64,000 bases of DNA from Xenoacremonium recifei (taxonomy: Eukaryota; Ascomycota; Sordariomycetes; Hypocreales; Nectriaceae). The position numbers were made by a program, and so were the translations under genes. The stretch's first letter is position 1, and every line of letters starts with the position of its first letter. Location of the stretch: contig WOFQ01000007.1 of NCBI GenBank assembly GCA_012184525.1, forward strand, positions 927,448-991,447. The letters run 5' to 3'. The notes beneath the pieces are model-generated. The model searched no databases, had not been told where the DNA came from, and saw only the letters and a program-made list of their open reading frames with translations. Of this stretch, positions 35,693 through 46,637 are shown piece after piece.

Positions 35693-37438
35693 ATGAGCTC
35701 GTTGCCGCCCGATCCATACAAGATTCTTGGTGTTTCCAAGGATGCACAGCTACCAGAGATCCGTTCCGCCCATCGCAAGTTGGTTCTCAAGTGTCACCCC
35801 GACAAGGTTCAAGATGCGACCCTCAAGGCCCAAAAGCAGGACGAGTTCCAAAAGGTCCAGCAAGCCTACGAACTGCTGAGTGACGAGAATGAGCGGCAGA
35901 AGTACGATGATCAGGTCCGTCGGATCGCAGAGCTGCGGCTGAAGATGCAGGCGAAAGCAAATTCGTCAGCCACGCGGACTCCCACGGCTACCACCTTTAA
36001 ATACGAGATTCACACCGCCGAACGTTCCCCTAGTTTCAAGTCTGGTACACCACCTTCTGGCAAGGTCTATAGCTACTCGCGATCCTACGAGGATGAATAC
36101 GTGCGTGGCGCGCGGGTGTTCGAGGCGGCAGATATAAAGACTGTGAGAAGGGAAGCATCATATACCGACAAACCCTCAGCTTCGAAGCGAGAGGCTGAGA
36201 GGGAGAGGGAACAGAAGGAGCGGGAGCGAGAACGGGAACGTGAGCGTGAGCGAGAGCGCGAGCGCGACCGAGAAAGGGACCGCGAACGTGAACGTGAACG
36301 GAAGAAACGCGACGAAGCCATCCGTCGACAGGAGAAAGAGGCCAAGGAGGCCAGACGAGCTGAGAAGAAGGCCCGTGAGAAGGAGCGCGATAAGGAGCGC
36401 AAGCGTGAGGCTGAAGAGAAGAGGAAATACAGCAAACAGCCGTATATCGAGGAGTACAGCGTCAACGAGGATGGCTATCCGGTGCTGCTCAAGACCACCA
36501 AGAAGCATGACAAGAAACGCGACCGGTCGACGCACCGCGAAGAGACCGCCCCTCCTTTGACCAATTCATCGCCTCCGCCTCCCCTGCCTGAGGAGGACAT
36601 AAAGTTTGCGAAGGCCTTCTCGTACATACAAGAATCACGACAGAAGACGACCGCGACGCACCACCGCGTCGCTGCGTATCGTCAGCAACCGCCGGCTGTG
36701 CCCACCCCTCCGCCTGCTCCTGGACAATCGTCGCCTTTTGCTGTCCCGGACGATGACGATGTGCGCAGATCCTCCGGGAAACCTCGACGTGGATCTTCGG
36801 GCGAGAAGTCCTACCGAAAGTCCTCTCGGGAGGCGCTCGACGAGCCAGATGTCATCAACGTATCTCCTCCCCGGGCCCAAAAGTCAGCATCGGCCATGCC
36901 CCCAAATTCGTCCTCACCGCCCCGCCATATTTTACGCACAAGCACCATGCCGTTGGACTCGAGCGGCTCTCGACCAATCCCTACGCGGTCGAAGACTTAT
37001 AATGTGCCGGTGTATGAGACCGTGGATCCTCGTGGCAGAGGTCGGTCGAAGCACTATGCCCAGGCTGAGGTGAGCGACTCCGAGCTGGAATATGAGACCC
37101 GCCATCGTAGCAGCAAGCACCGCAGCAGCAAGAAGACTCGCTCGCCATCTCGAGGCCCCACCGAGTTTTACAGGAGCTACACTATCGATACACTGGGCAA
37201 GTCGAGGTTGCATAACGCCTATGCTCGGCATATTGAAACAGAGCCTGTAAGCTACTATCCGGCAGAACGGATCGTTGAAAGTCGACCCGGGATGCCAATC
37301 CGAGAGTCCAGCTACGGCAGCTCGTCTGGCGTCAAATACCCCAAGGTTAAGACGACGAAGGCATTCGACCTCGACGACGTGGCTTACAGCGATCATCACT
37401 ACCAACCGTACCGAGAAGAGTTTACATCCTATGCCTAA
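35693..37438 (+). CDS. J-domain (DnaJ/Hsp40) protein with long Arg/Glu-rich region
   Basis: Hsp70 co-chaperone-type protein, 581 residues, single exon. The frame opens upstream at a non-ATG; the first ATG (35693, MSSLPPDPYKILGV) starts just before the J domain (about 8-75), which has HPD at 35-37 and the QQAYELLSDENERQKYD helix IV region. A very long Arg/Glu/Lys/Asp repeat (about 163-247) follows, then a Pro-rich segment, RS-rich patches (RRGSSGEKSYRKSSREA; HRSSKHRSSKKTRSPSRG) and a C-terminal Tyr-rich tail. No G/F region, zinc fingers or CTD, so it is a class C J protein. RE/RS-rich J proteins often relate to RNA processing; that role is inference. A very long C/T-rich leader lies upstream. 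Confidence 0.9.
   Translation: MSSLPPDPYKILGVSKDAQLPEIRSAHRKLVLKCHPDKVQDATLKAQKQDEFQKVQQAYELLSDENERQKYDDQVRRIAELRLKMQAKANSSATRTPTATTFKYEIHTAERSPSFKSGTPPSGKVYSYSRSYEDEYVRGARVFEAADIKTVRREASYTDKPSASKREAEREREQKERERERERERERERERDRERDRERERERKKRDEAIRRQEKEAKEARRAEKKAREKERDKERKREAEEKRKYSKQPYIEEYSVNEDGYPVLLKTTKKHDKKRDRSTHREETAPPLTNSSPPPPLPEEDIKFAKAFSYIQESRQKTTATHHRVAAYRQQPPAVPTPPPAPGQSSPFAVPDDDDVRRSSGKPRRGSSGEKSYRKSSREALDEPDVINVSPPRAQKSASAMPPNSSSPPRHILRTSTMPLDSSGSRPIPTRSKTYNVPVYETVDPRGRGRSKHYAQAEVSDSELEYETRHRSSKHRSSKKTRSPSRGPTEFYRSYTIDTLGKSRLHNAYARHIETEPVSYYPAERIVESRPGMPIRESSYGSSSGVKYPKVKTTKAFDLDDVAYSDHHYQPYREEFTSYA
36181..36435 (+). repeat. Charged codon repeat (Arg-Glu/Arg-Asp) inside J-protein gene
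   Basis: GAGCGN-type hexanucleotide repeats with mixed synonymous codons encode a long ER/DR/KER tract. Codon variation shows selection on protein composition more than recent slippage. On the opposite strand it produces a serine/arginine open frame that is not a gene. Confidence 0.8.
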
Positions 37439-39221
37439 AGACTGTTGCGAAACCACTGTCTCTGGCTATTCTCTTCTACTCTGGCCAAACAGGCCAGACC
37501 CCATCATTTTCAATCAACCTGTTCCATTTCTAAGCGTCAAACAAGCCGCGCTTGTATTCCAACATATCTTTTTACTTCTTGTTGCGGTTTCTTTTCTCTC
37601 TTTCCATTGGGGTGTTTTGCGTCTTCATTTCTGGTTTCAAACATGAACGAAACGACTGTGTCTTAACGAAATATGAACAAAGGCGAGACGGCTACAAGCC
37701 CTCGCAGAAATGTGGGATGATATATGGCGTGTTTTTCTTTTCTTGGGATCATTTGCTTTCATTACATGGTGTTATCTGGATTCGTTTGACCTGGGCATTT
37801 TTGGATCAGGGACTGGACCACGGGACAATTGCCGTTCGGCTTTGAATAGCTTGTCAGGTTGCCCTCCTCCGCCGAGCTCGTTCGCTTTTGACTTGTTTTT
37901 TGGGGTGCTGAAGTCGCTCATTGTATGTTGCGAGGGCGACGATATACACATAGGTATGCATTATTACATTGGAGGGCACATTGAAATCTTTTATTTATTG
38001 CTTTCGTTTCCCCATTGCGACGGGGCGTTCTGGGCAAGCCACACTCATTTGAATGAAGAGATGACTTTTCAGAGATAGACCGGCATAGGAAGAGTGCGAA
38101 AGATGACCAGAACAGAGAAAGGACTGGACAAGGGTCCTGACGGCGCATTTACAAATAGCTTTAGCTCGCAAGACTCATGATATCTCGAGCATGAATACAG
38201 ACATTGATCACGGCCGCAAAGAAGAAGTAATTGATCCTATGAAGTGATGTGATGATATTAGACGGTTGTTGACTACACAAATGAAGAGAGCGTTGAAGCT
38301 TGAGTTGTTGTATGGGTGGTGTTTGGAGGTATGCTTATTGTGTGGTATCCTGCCTGGAATGAGATACCTGGTTTGTCGAAGGTGCGCTGCATGTTTCCAT
38401 TCAGGGACGAGGTATAAACCCATTGCAGTAAGACGGATACAAACCGGTGCAAGGCGTTTCTCAACACGGCCACCTGGCTCAGGCGACGATCTGCTCCTTG
38501 CAGCGCTGATCCGGCGCCCAGGCTCACACCACTCAGTCCAATCTACAACAAAGTTTCTTGATGAGATGCCTAGCCATCGAAGAAAAGCTCGTAAATAATT
38601 ACATTCGCGTTACAGAATTGAGTCTTCAGAGACACGAGACGGGTTTCCAAAGCGTAGAAAGTCGAAACTATGCTCTAGGGTAGCCAATTCAATGGTTCGA
38701 AATAATCACGTGGCTTACGCGTGCTGACAGGGAAGGTGCACCAGCCCCAAACCGGTCGCCAAAAACTACGTCACTCTGGTGGCAGAGCAAGCGCCGCGCC
38801 GCAAGAGGCACCTACCGAAGCAGGGGTCTGTCGGGTCGCAGTTTCACTTTCCTTGCAGCTTCTAGATGTCGTTGACGACAAGTTTCTTCTTTTCTCCATA
38901 TCCTTTAACATCTGTATATCTTGCTTTTTGCTTCATACGCTTCTTGCCCTCAGCCACTTCGGGCATTCCACACCCAGGAAGTAGCTCTCTAGCGGCAATT
39001 GGCATTCGACGTCAAGCCCTACGGACTCAGTAGCTGCCGCCGTCGATCGTCGATGTCAGACAGACTCGGAGCTGACGAGAGCTGGAGCTAAGGTACATTA
39101 GCAAGCCAGCCCATGAACCACCACGCCTGAAATTCTCCGCCGCCCTTTCTCGCCCTGGCGATAGCTTCAACCTCTTCCACGAGCTTCCTTCTACTTGCGC
39201 GACTGCGAAATCCTCCTTGCC
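37439..39221. other. Intergenic between J-protein and ARE2-like genes
   Basis: 1783 bp. The first 700 bp are T-rich 3' flank of the J-protein gene. 38,150-38,700 has no recognisable feature. 38,720-39,221 becomes GC/C-T-rich and is the ARE2-like promoter/leader. No tRNA or other RNA gene was recognised. Confidence 0.35.
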
Positions 39222-41081
39222 ATGAGCGGCTCCGTCGACGTCATGGCGAACGGCCACGACCATCATGATCACGTCCTTCGGCCGCGCCCGCGAAAACCAC
39301 AGCACGCACAAGTCTCCCAGGTTTTCCGCATGTCGTCCGCTAGCGATGCTGACGGACACCTCGGAATGCCTCAACTTGGCGATGGCAGCACTACGGCAAG
39401 CGGCCTGACTAGGTGCGATCCCGCTCACCCTTCATTGACCCCTCCAGATCGTCCAATCTCTGACAAGTTGTGCTCCCTCCTCCAGTGGTCGATCGACGCC
39501 CGTCCCAGAGAATGCTCCCCCTTCGGTCAAGTCGCTGTCTTCAGCCCGCAAGCAAGTTCGTGCAGAACAGCGTCGCCGCCTCTTCCCGACCATCGAATTC
39601 GCTTCGCGCGTGAGCCACTTCGACCCGAACAGCGACTACCGCGACTTCCATGGGTTCTTCAACCTCTTCTGGATCGGCCTCGCCATCATGGGCATCACGA
39701 CGATGCTGCGCAATATGAAAGACACTGGCTTCCCCTTGCGCTTCCAGATCTGGAGCTTGTTCACTGTCAAGCTATGGCATCTCGCCATCGCCGACTTCCT
39801 CATGGTTGCGAGTACCGCAATCAGTCTTCCTCTACATCGCCTCGTTCGAAAAGCCCCTCCTGAGAGCGCCTGGACTTGGAAGAATGGTGGCATGGCTATC
39901 CAGAGTATATACCAGGTAGTATGGCTGACCTTGTGGATTGCCACTCCCTTTCTTCTCGAATGGACTTGGACTTCCCAGGTCTTTCTTCTCCTTCACACCA
40001 TGGTCCTTCTCATGAAGATGCACTCATATGCATTCTACAACGGGCACCTTTCCGAGACGGAGAAGCGTCTACATGGCCTCGATAATCCATCGACTGCTGA
40101 TCGTCGACCGGCGTATCTATATCCTAGCGCTGATCGCCCAATGGGCAGCGTCGCCGATCCAGCCCGCAAGGCATCCAAGTCCTCCAAACCTACTCGAAGC
40201 GACAACGAAGACAGTCAAAGTGCAGACGAGGTGGACATCCTACGGGAGGACCTTGCTCGTGAGCTCACGAGTCCCATGGGGAATGTCACATACCCTCACA
40301 ACCTTACATGGTCCAACTACCTCGACTACCTTCTCTGTCCTACCCTCTGCTACGAGATTGAATACCCTCGAACCAAGGCTATCGACTGGACTTCGCTGGT
40401 GTCCAAGATCATTGCCACTTTTGGCTGCATCTTTCTCCTGACAGTTGTCTCTGAGGAGTTCATTCTCCCCGTTTTGGTCGATGCTTCCGCTCGTCTCAAC
40501 GCCGAAACTCCTGTGTCCAGGTCCGAAGCATGTCTCATTCTTGCTGAGTCTATCTCCTGGCTTTTGTTCCCATTCATGCTCACCTTCCTCCTTGTCTTCC
40601 TTGTCATTTTTGAGTATATCCTCGGCGCCTTTGCCGAGATCACCTACTTCGGCGACCGCCACTTCTACTCGGATTGGTGGAATTCGACAGATTGGATGGA
40701 GTTCTCTCGCGAATGGAACATCCCCGTATACAGCTTCCTCCGACGGCACGTCTACAGCGCCTCTCGTCCGCGATTTGGCAAGTCCTTCGCGACTATCATC
40801 ACGTTCCTCATCTCCGCGGTGGGCCACGAGATCGTCATGGCCTGCATTACCAAGAAGCTCAGGGGCTATGGCTTCATATGTCAGATGCTTCAGTTGCCCA
40901 TAGTCATGCTGCAGCGCACGCGGTGGGTTCGTGGACGTCAGACACTCAACAATGTCTGCTTCTGGTGTTCGATGATATTGGGACTCAGCTTGGTACGTAG
41001 TGATGTGACTTTTAATGAGCTCATGCAATGTATTTTTCTAACATTCGGTGATAGATTTGCGCACTCTATGTTCTTGTATAA
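39222..41081 (+). CDS. ARE2: Sterol/diacylglycerol O-acyltransferase (MBOAT, ARE2-like)
   Basis: ER multipass acyltransferase that esterifies sterols (or diacylglycerol) with acyl-CoA for lipid droplets; 574 residues. Exons 39222-39412, 39486-40992, 41055-41081. The first intron (73 nt) uses AG-GTGCGA and a CTGAC branch. The tiny last exon adds LICALYVLV and the stop, as in Are proteins. Evidence: the ACAT signature FYSDWWN (457-463), followed by EFSREWNIPVYSFLRRHVY; the catalytic His511 in SAVGHEIVM; about 8-10 hydrophobic segments. The N-terminal 100 residues are polar, and a loop of charged residues (KASKSSKPTRSDNEDSQSAD) separates early membrane segments. The neighbour on the right is Hsp90, convergent. 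Confidence 0.93.
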
Positions 41082-41658
41082 AGAATCTTCCGGCGTCGGC
41101 ATGCCGTTCTTATAGGTCTTGGGTACAAAGCCTGCTATGCTAGCGTGCATCCAGGACAGACAGCAACTTAGAAGAGATAAGTTGGCCGGGTGTTGGTAAA
41201 TAAATTGGACGGGAGCAACGTCCTTCTGTACATGCAATAGTGATATACTGTGGGCGGACTGGGCGGATATCTAGATAGAGTATACGTTATATACCCCTCA
41301 TCTCTTTTCTTTATGTTTTACCTAGACATATTCAACAATCTTTCACTCTGAACATGGTACTTCAATTTACACATGTGGCTTCACTGTTGATAGCATAAAG
41401 TTCGTTCGTTCTATGAAAGTTCCATTTCTCGGCATCTACCTCATCTGACGCATGATCATAGGAGCTAGCTACATTTACACCCCGTCGTCCGCGGGGGACA
41501 TTTGGGGAATTATGGTGAACGTGGTGCAAAAAAACACGCGACTGAGCACTCATTAAAACCAGAAGACGTAAACAGACCATGACCATGTGCTCTAAAACCG
41601 AAAACCGTCAACTCCGGAGACTTTTTCGTGGTATCCCGTTTCTCATGTACGTGGTCAT
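41082..41658. other. Convergent 3' region between ARE2-like and Hsp90 genes
   Basis: 577 bp holding both 3' flanks. It contains TATATAC and AATAAATT stretches that could serve polyadenylation. Nothing else was recognised. Confidence 0.4.
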
Positions 41659-43825
41659 TTAGTCAACCTCCTCCATGGCGCTGTCGCCAGCGGCGGCGGC
41701 GGCGGGAGCATCGGCCGAGACAGCCTCGGCGGGCTCAGCATCATCCTCCTCAATGTTGAGGCCAAGCTGGACGAGCTTGTGGATGCGCTCAGCGAAGCCA
41801 GCGGGCTCGTCAATGGTGAAGCCAGAGACGAGAAGCGAGGTCTCGAAGAGGAGCTGAACGATGGACTTGACAGTTCGGTCGTTCTCACCGTCAGCCTCAA
41901 CCTTCTTCTTGAGCTCCTGAATGATGGTCGACTTGGGGGAGATCTCGAAGGTCTTCTTGGAAGACATGTAGCTGCTCATGGAGGTGTCACGGAGAGCCTG
42001 GGCCTTCATGATACGCTCCATGTTGGCAGACCAGCCGAACTGGCCGGTTCGGATGGCGCAAGGGGACAGGCCGAGCTTGTGGCTGACCACAACCTTCTCG
42101 ACCTTGTCACCAAGGACGTTCTTCAGAGACTTGGCAAGGCTCTCGTACTCCTTCTCCTCGTCCTCGCGAGCCTTCTTCTCCTCCTCGGTCTCCTCGAGCT
42201 CGAAGTCCTTGGTGATGTCGACAAGCTTCTTGCCCTCGAACTCCTTGAGTTGCGTCATGGCGTACTCATCAATAGGGTCGACGAGGAACAGAACCTCGAA
42301 GCCCTTCTCCTTGAGGGTGTCGAGGAAGGGCGACTTGGAGACGGCTTTGATCGACTCACCAGTGATGTAATACATGTTGTTCTGGTGCTCGGGCATGCGA
42401 GTGACGTAGTCAGAGAGGGAGGTCATCTCATCGCCAGACTTGGTCGAGTTGAATCGGAGGAGCTTAGCCAGGATGTTGCGGTTCTGGGAGTCCTCGTGGA
42501 TGCCAAGCTTCAGGTTCTTGGAGAAGGCGCTGTAGAACTTGTCGAACTGCTCCTTGTCCTCAGCAATCTCCTGGAAGAGCTCAAGAGACTTCTTGACGAT
42601 GTTCTTCTTGATGACCTTCATGATCTTGTTCTGCTGAAGAGTCTCACGGGACAGGTTGAGGGGAAGGTCCTCAGAGTCGACAACACCCTTGACAAAGCCG
42701 AGCCACTCGGGGATGAGATCGGTGGCATCGTCAGTGATGAAGACACGTCGGACGTAGAGCTTGATGTTGTTCTTGGTCTTCTTGGTCTCAAAGAGATCGA
42801 AGGGAGCGCGCTTGGGAACGAAGAGGATAGCTCGGAACTCGAGCTGACCCTCGACAGAGAAGTGCTTGACAGCAAGATGATCCTCCCAGTCGTTGGAGAG
42901 AGACTTGTAGAAAGAGGCGTACTCCTCCTGGGTGATATCCTGGGGGTTGCGAGTCCAGATGGGCTTCTGCTTGTTGAGCTCCTCCTCCTCAATCTTGGTC
43001 TCCTTGATCTTCTTGGTCTTGGGCTTCTTCTCAGCCTCATCACCCTCATCGTCGACCTCCTCAATCTTGGGCTTCTTGTCGTCACCCTCCTCGGTGACCT
43101 CCTCAGCATCCTCGTCGGGGACCTCCTTCTCGGTCTCCTTCTGGACGTGAAGGTAGATGGGGTAGGAGATGAACTCGGAGTGCTTCTTGATGACCTCCTT
43201 GATCTTGCTCTCGTTGAGGTACTCAGTCTGCTCATCCTTCAAGTGGAGGATGATAGCGGTACCGCGGCCGAGCTGCTCGCCCTCGGTATCGGCAGAGATG
43301 CTGAAGGTACCACCGGCACTGGACTCCCAGACGTACTGGTCGTCGTCGTTGTGCTTGGAGATGACGCGAACCTGGTCGGCGACGAGGTAGGCAGAGTAGA
43401 AACCAACACCAAACTGACCGATCATGGAGACATCAGCGCCAGCAGTCAGAGCCTCCATGAACTGCTTGGTGCCGGATCGGGCGATGGTACCGAGGTTGTT
43501 GACAAGGTCCTGAGAGAGTCAGCGTCAGCATTCTGATGAAGGAATAGGCATTGGAGTGCAAACTTACAGCCTTGGTCATACCGATACCGGTATCGCGGAT
43601 GGTCAGGGTCTTGGCCTCCTTGTTGGGGATAATGTCAATTCGGAGATCCTTGCCAGAGTCGAGCTGGCTAGGGTCCGAAAGGGCCTTGTATCGAATCTTG
43701 TCGAGAGCATCGGAGGCGTTGGAGACAAGCTCTCGAAGGAAAATCTCCTTGTTGGAGTAGACGGTGTTGATAATCAGCGAGAGAAGCTGAGAGATCTCAG
43801 CCTGGAACTCGAAAGTCTCAGACAT
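41659..43825 (-). CDS. HSP82: Hsp90 molecular chaperone
   Basis: Cytosolic ATP-dependent chaperone, 702 residues, the usual fungal length. Exons 43568-43825 and 41659-43509 with a 58-nt intron (GTAAGT...CAG). Landmarks: the N-terminal ATPase domain with NKEIFLRELVSNASDALDKIR, DTGIGMTKA joined to DLVNNLGTIARSGT, and GQFGVGFYSAYLVAD; an acidic/Lys charged linker (about 210-265); the middle domain with NLSRETLQQ; and C-terminal MEEVD, which docks TPR co-chaperones. Start ATG 43825 follows a CCGCCACA context. A likely 335-nt 5'-UTR intron lies just upstream. Strong codon bias (CTC, AAG, GAG) fits high expression. A 585-codon antisense frame is a by-product of that bias. Confidence 0.98.
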
Positions 43826-45378
43826 TGTGGCGGGTATCTTAAGGAAATCGTGACTGTGAGGAGAGGTTGTTAGCATTGGCAGCTAGGGAAAGGATTGAAA
43901 AGAAGATGAGGAGAGTGAGGATATAAAAAGGCGGTAAAATATCCGACTCCTTGCTGTGAATCAAGCTCAGAAGTAGGTGGGAAAGTTGTGGAATCTCATG
44001 GAAGCTTCAAGCAAACCACACCCCGCAGAACGAAGCTGGCAATGGTTTTTGAACTTCGAGTTGAGGTTGATACAAACGAATGCAACAATGAAGAAGCATT
44101 GGTCAGGGGGGGAGATATGCCAATAGCTTCGGCGAGGCGAGGTAGCAGTGCTCAGCCGACGAAGCTGAGTGCATGCAAGCGTACGTACCTTGGGGAAGGG
44201 TTCAGTGCGGGGTTGATCAAGGACAAGTTGCTCTCTTGGTAGAGCTTGTCAAGACTTCACGCAAAGCGCTGTAGAGAGAAGAAGTCGTTTGTTTGGAGGA
44301 GGGGGAGAGAGGATGAAGAAGAAGGGAAAAGGTGAAGGAGAGTTCGAGGTCTGGAGTTTAAGAAAAAGGCTGCCAGGCCCCTCCTTCCTACCTCCCCTGC
44401 GACTGCCTGTGCCTCCTACAGCTGGAGGCTTCCATGGGATTCCACGGTCCAGAGTGAGGGCCAGAGCCTTATTTGCTAGGCCATCAGGTACCTCTACTCC
44501 AGCACACCCGCTGCCGGCAGGAGCCATGGCAACCAGCCCCACATTTGATTGGCTACAAGGTGCTAGACCCTTCTATCGGCGGCGGGCTGATTCAGGGAGC
44601 AAAAGTACTGGCTACAAGTGGCCTTGCCGCGTGCGACCCTGGCCTCTCCCGGCCCTCACAGCCCTGGAGCTGACTCTTGTCCCGCCTCAGGCAGACAGCC
44701 AGCGCCCCGAAGGAAATGGATTAACTATCGGAGGTACCTGGATGAGTTTCTTTGTTGACCTTGATGGCATCCTGCTTTCGTGTCTCAATCCTATTAGCCA
44801 ACGACCAGAAGTCTAATCCAGACGTCTCTCTCTTCTGTCTGTTTCCACCAGCCTCCAAAGCGGCCCCCAATTCCCCTCAATTGTGGCGACGAGGCTGCTG
44901 GTCTGACTGCAGAAGGCGGAAGAAAGAAAAAGTGAGGCGGGCCCCGGATTTTCCCCGGCGCTTGGACGCCTTACGGCTTCCTAGTCTTGCGGCTCTCTTA
45001 TCTTATCAGCCTGCCTCTTCGCCGCATAAGGCATACAAGTACAGTACATAACATGAATACAAGTTGGGTTCATTGCTGAATACCCAGGTAGGTCAGGTAG
45101 CCTTTGCTGATGTTGGACGGGGGCCATTGGGCTCATTCTTCAAAAGGCCCGGTGATGGGCCCAACATATGCCGAGGTACTCCGTACAGTTAATGAAACTC
45201 AATGACCATTTGACCACCCGTTTAAGTTTATCGACACCCTTCTCCAAGGCACAGAGTTTCCAATTCTTTGGTGGCTTTATACAATCATGAGTCTTCTATT
45301 GTACATTTTATGTAATTTACATCGGGGGAGTCGTGGCATGTTGCCTAAAGTACAATACAATGAGCCACACAAATGGCC
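43826..45378. other. Hsp90 leader/promoter and 3' flank of flavin reductase-like gene
   Basis: 1553 bp. Next to Hsp90 are the leader and 5'-UTR intron. 44,189-44,420 is a probable transcription start region with purine-rich stretches, and 44,420-45,050 is GC-rich promoter. I saw no perfect three-unit heat-shock element. 45,060-45,378 belongs to the 3' flank of the gene on the right. Confidence 0.4.
43854..44188 (-). other. Probable 5'-UTR intron of Hsp90 gene
   Basis: On the minus strand a strong donor AAG-GTACGT (44183-44188) and an acceptor preceded by GCTAAC and a pyrimidine run ending TCACAG (43854 side) define a 335-nt intron. It leaves 28 nt of leader before the ATG at 43825. Splicing is inferred from signals only. 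A GAAGCTTC inverted pair (two heat-shock-element pentamers) sits within it at 44001-44008. Confidence 0.6.
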
Positions 45379-46296
45379 CTATTCATCCTCGAGGACACCC
45401 CCAACCTGTCTATACTTCCGATCTGCATACGCCAAGCCGAACTGCTCTTTTTCGTTTACTGGAACCATCTCCAGCACTTCTCCTATTACAATGACGTGGT
45501 CCCTCACCCTCACCAGCCCACCTTGAGCCGCATCTCCTAGGATCCGGCACCGCAGAGCGAACAATATGCCGGGCCCCCTCAGGACGCACTGCTCGTCACA
45601 AGTCACACTCTCTAGCCCATCCAAAACGTGGTCGTTTATATTTCCTCTCGTGAAATGTGATGCCACAGCTGCTCCTTCCGTATCTCCGGCCAGCACGTGT
45701 ATATTGAAGATGCCACTCTCAGCAATAGCGTCATAGGTTCGGCTCGGTGTGGCAATGTTGAACGTAACCAGCGGCGTCGGGGACAGCGTCAACGACGTAA
45801 AGGATGACATGGTCATTGCGCGGGGAATCGAGTCGTGACGGGAGGTGCACACGACGACTGAGTGCGTGAGGAGGCGCATAATCGACCGGAGCTGTTCGGG
45901 GAGAGGAATTGTGGTATCGGGATGGGAGGTAGGAGGCTGAGCGGGTGCAGCATGCCATGATTTCGGGGAAGAAGAGCTTTGTATGCTCCGTGAAGAGTTT
46001 TCTAGATTTGACATGAGCCTCACTGGGTGATGGAGTTGGGTACTCTGGGAGAACTCACTGTGTGTTGCCTGTAGGGGTTGGAAGAGAGACTCGGAAGGGC
46101 TCGAAGATACCACGCGATGCCGGCGACAATTCTCGCATGTCCATGGCCTTGCTGCTGTCGAAGCTCTCTGTCCAAGCTGTTGTACAGCTCGCATCGAACT
46201 CAGTCCTCTTCTCGTCCCCTCTAGCTGCCGGCTGCTGGCCGCCGCTGCTCTGCGAAGTGCCACAACTCCATTGCATATTCTCTTAGAGTCGCTCAT
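45379..46296 (-). CDS. Flavin reductase-like (FMN-binding split barrel) protein, probably mitochondrial
   Basis: 305 residues, single exon. The C-terminal 170 residues show the flavin reductase-like fold: LRSIMRLLTHSVVVCTSRH, AMTMSSFTSLTLSPTPLVTFNIA (flavin contact region), SGIFNIHVLAGDTEGAAVASHF, and GGLVRVRDHVIVIGEVLEM. The N-terminal 130 residues are Ser/Arg/Gln-rich and nearly free of acidic residues early on, with repeated Arg and hydroxylated residues, resembling a mitochondrial presequence plus linker. Such fungal proteins probably reduce FMN/FAD with NAD(P)H or bind flavin; the substrate is not known. It is divergent from the mitochondrial ribosomal gene at 46638. Confidence 0.85.
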   Translation of the reverse strand: MSDSKRICNGVVALRRAAAASSRQLEGTRRGLSSMRAVQQLGQRASTAARPWTCENCRRHRVVSSSPSESLFQPLQATHSEFSQSTQLHHPVRLMSNLENSSRSIQSSSSPKSWHAAPAQPPTSHPDTTIPLPEQLRSIMRLLTHSVVVCTSRHDSIPRAMTMSSFTSLTLSPTPLVTFNIATPSRTYDAIAESGIFNIHVLAGDTEGAAVASHFTRGNINDHVLDGLESVTCDEQCVLRGPGILFALRCRILGDAAQGGLVRVRDHVIVIGEVLEMVPVNEKEQFGLAYADRKYRQVGGVLEDE

Positions 46297-46637
46297 GACC
46301 GTTCATAGGCGCATGATATCCACGGAAGATCCCAAAGGAGCCAAAATTTCACCCACAGACCGCTTTCCCGCCCGTCACGAAACGTCGCTGTCGCGCGGAA
46401 AATGTCACGGTCGTTGCCAGTCTAAAGTTGCTCTCAAAATGCGCTTATCGATAAGCGCATTCCCCAGCTTCCTTCGGCGCGCCGGCCCCGTTCGATTCGG
46501 CCTCCGCCAAATTTTACGGAACCACGTTCGAGTTCGAGTTCTCTGTCGAGCACCGCAATCGGCCTCGCTACGGCCTCAATTGCCCACTTCCGCCTCTTCT
46601 CTGCTCTCTAGAGTCTATATCTCAATCTACAGTCGAG
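46297..46637. promoter_or_regulatory. Bidirectional promoter, flavin reductase-like (-) / bL31m (+)
   Basis: 341 bp between two start codons of genes whose products both look mitochondrial. It contains a perfect 24-bp palindrome (46438-46461). No TATA box is obvious. Confidence 0.5.
46438..46461. promoter_or_regulatory. Perfect 24-bp palindrome in bidirectional promoter
   Basis: Half-site AATGCGCTTATC is followed directly by its exact reverse complement with no spacer. The centre is ATCGAT, and each arm includes a GATAAG. It lies 142 bp from the flavin reductase ATG and 177 bp from the bL31m ATG. A dimeric factor site or paired GATA-factor site is plausible. Confidence 0.75.

Noticed and set aside
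36085..36465. Serine/arginine-rich minus-strand frame
   Set aside because: Mirror of the Arg/Glu repeat in the J-protein coding sequence.
41779..43536. 585-codon open frame antisense to Hsp90
   Set aside because: Leu/Val/Asp-rich frame created by the codon bias of the highly expressed Hsp90 gene; no domain, and Hsp90 on the other strand is certain.
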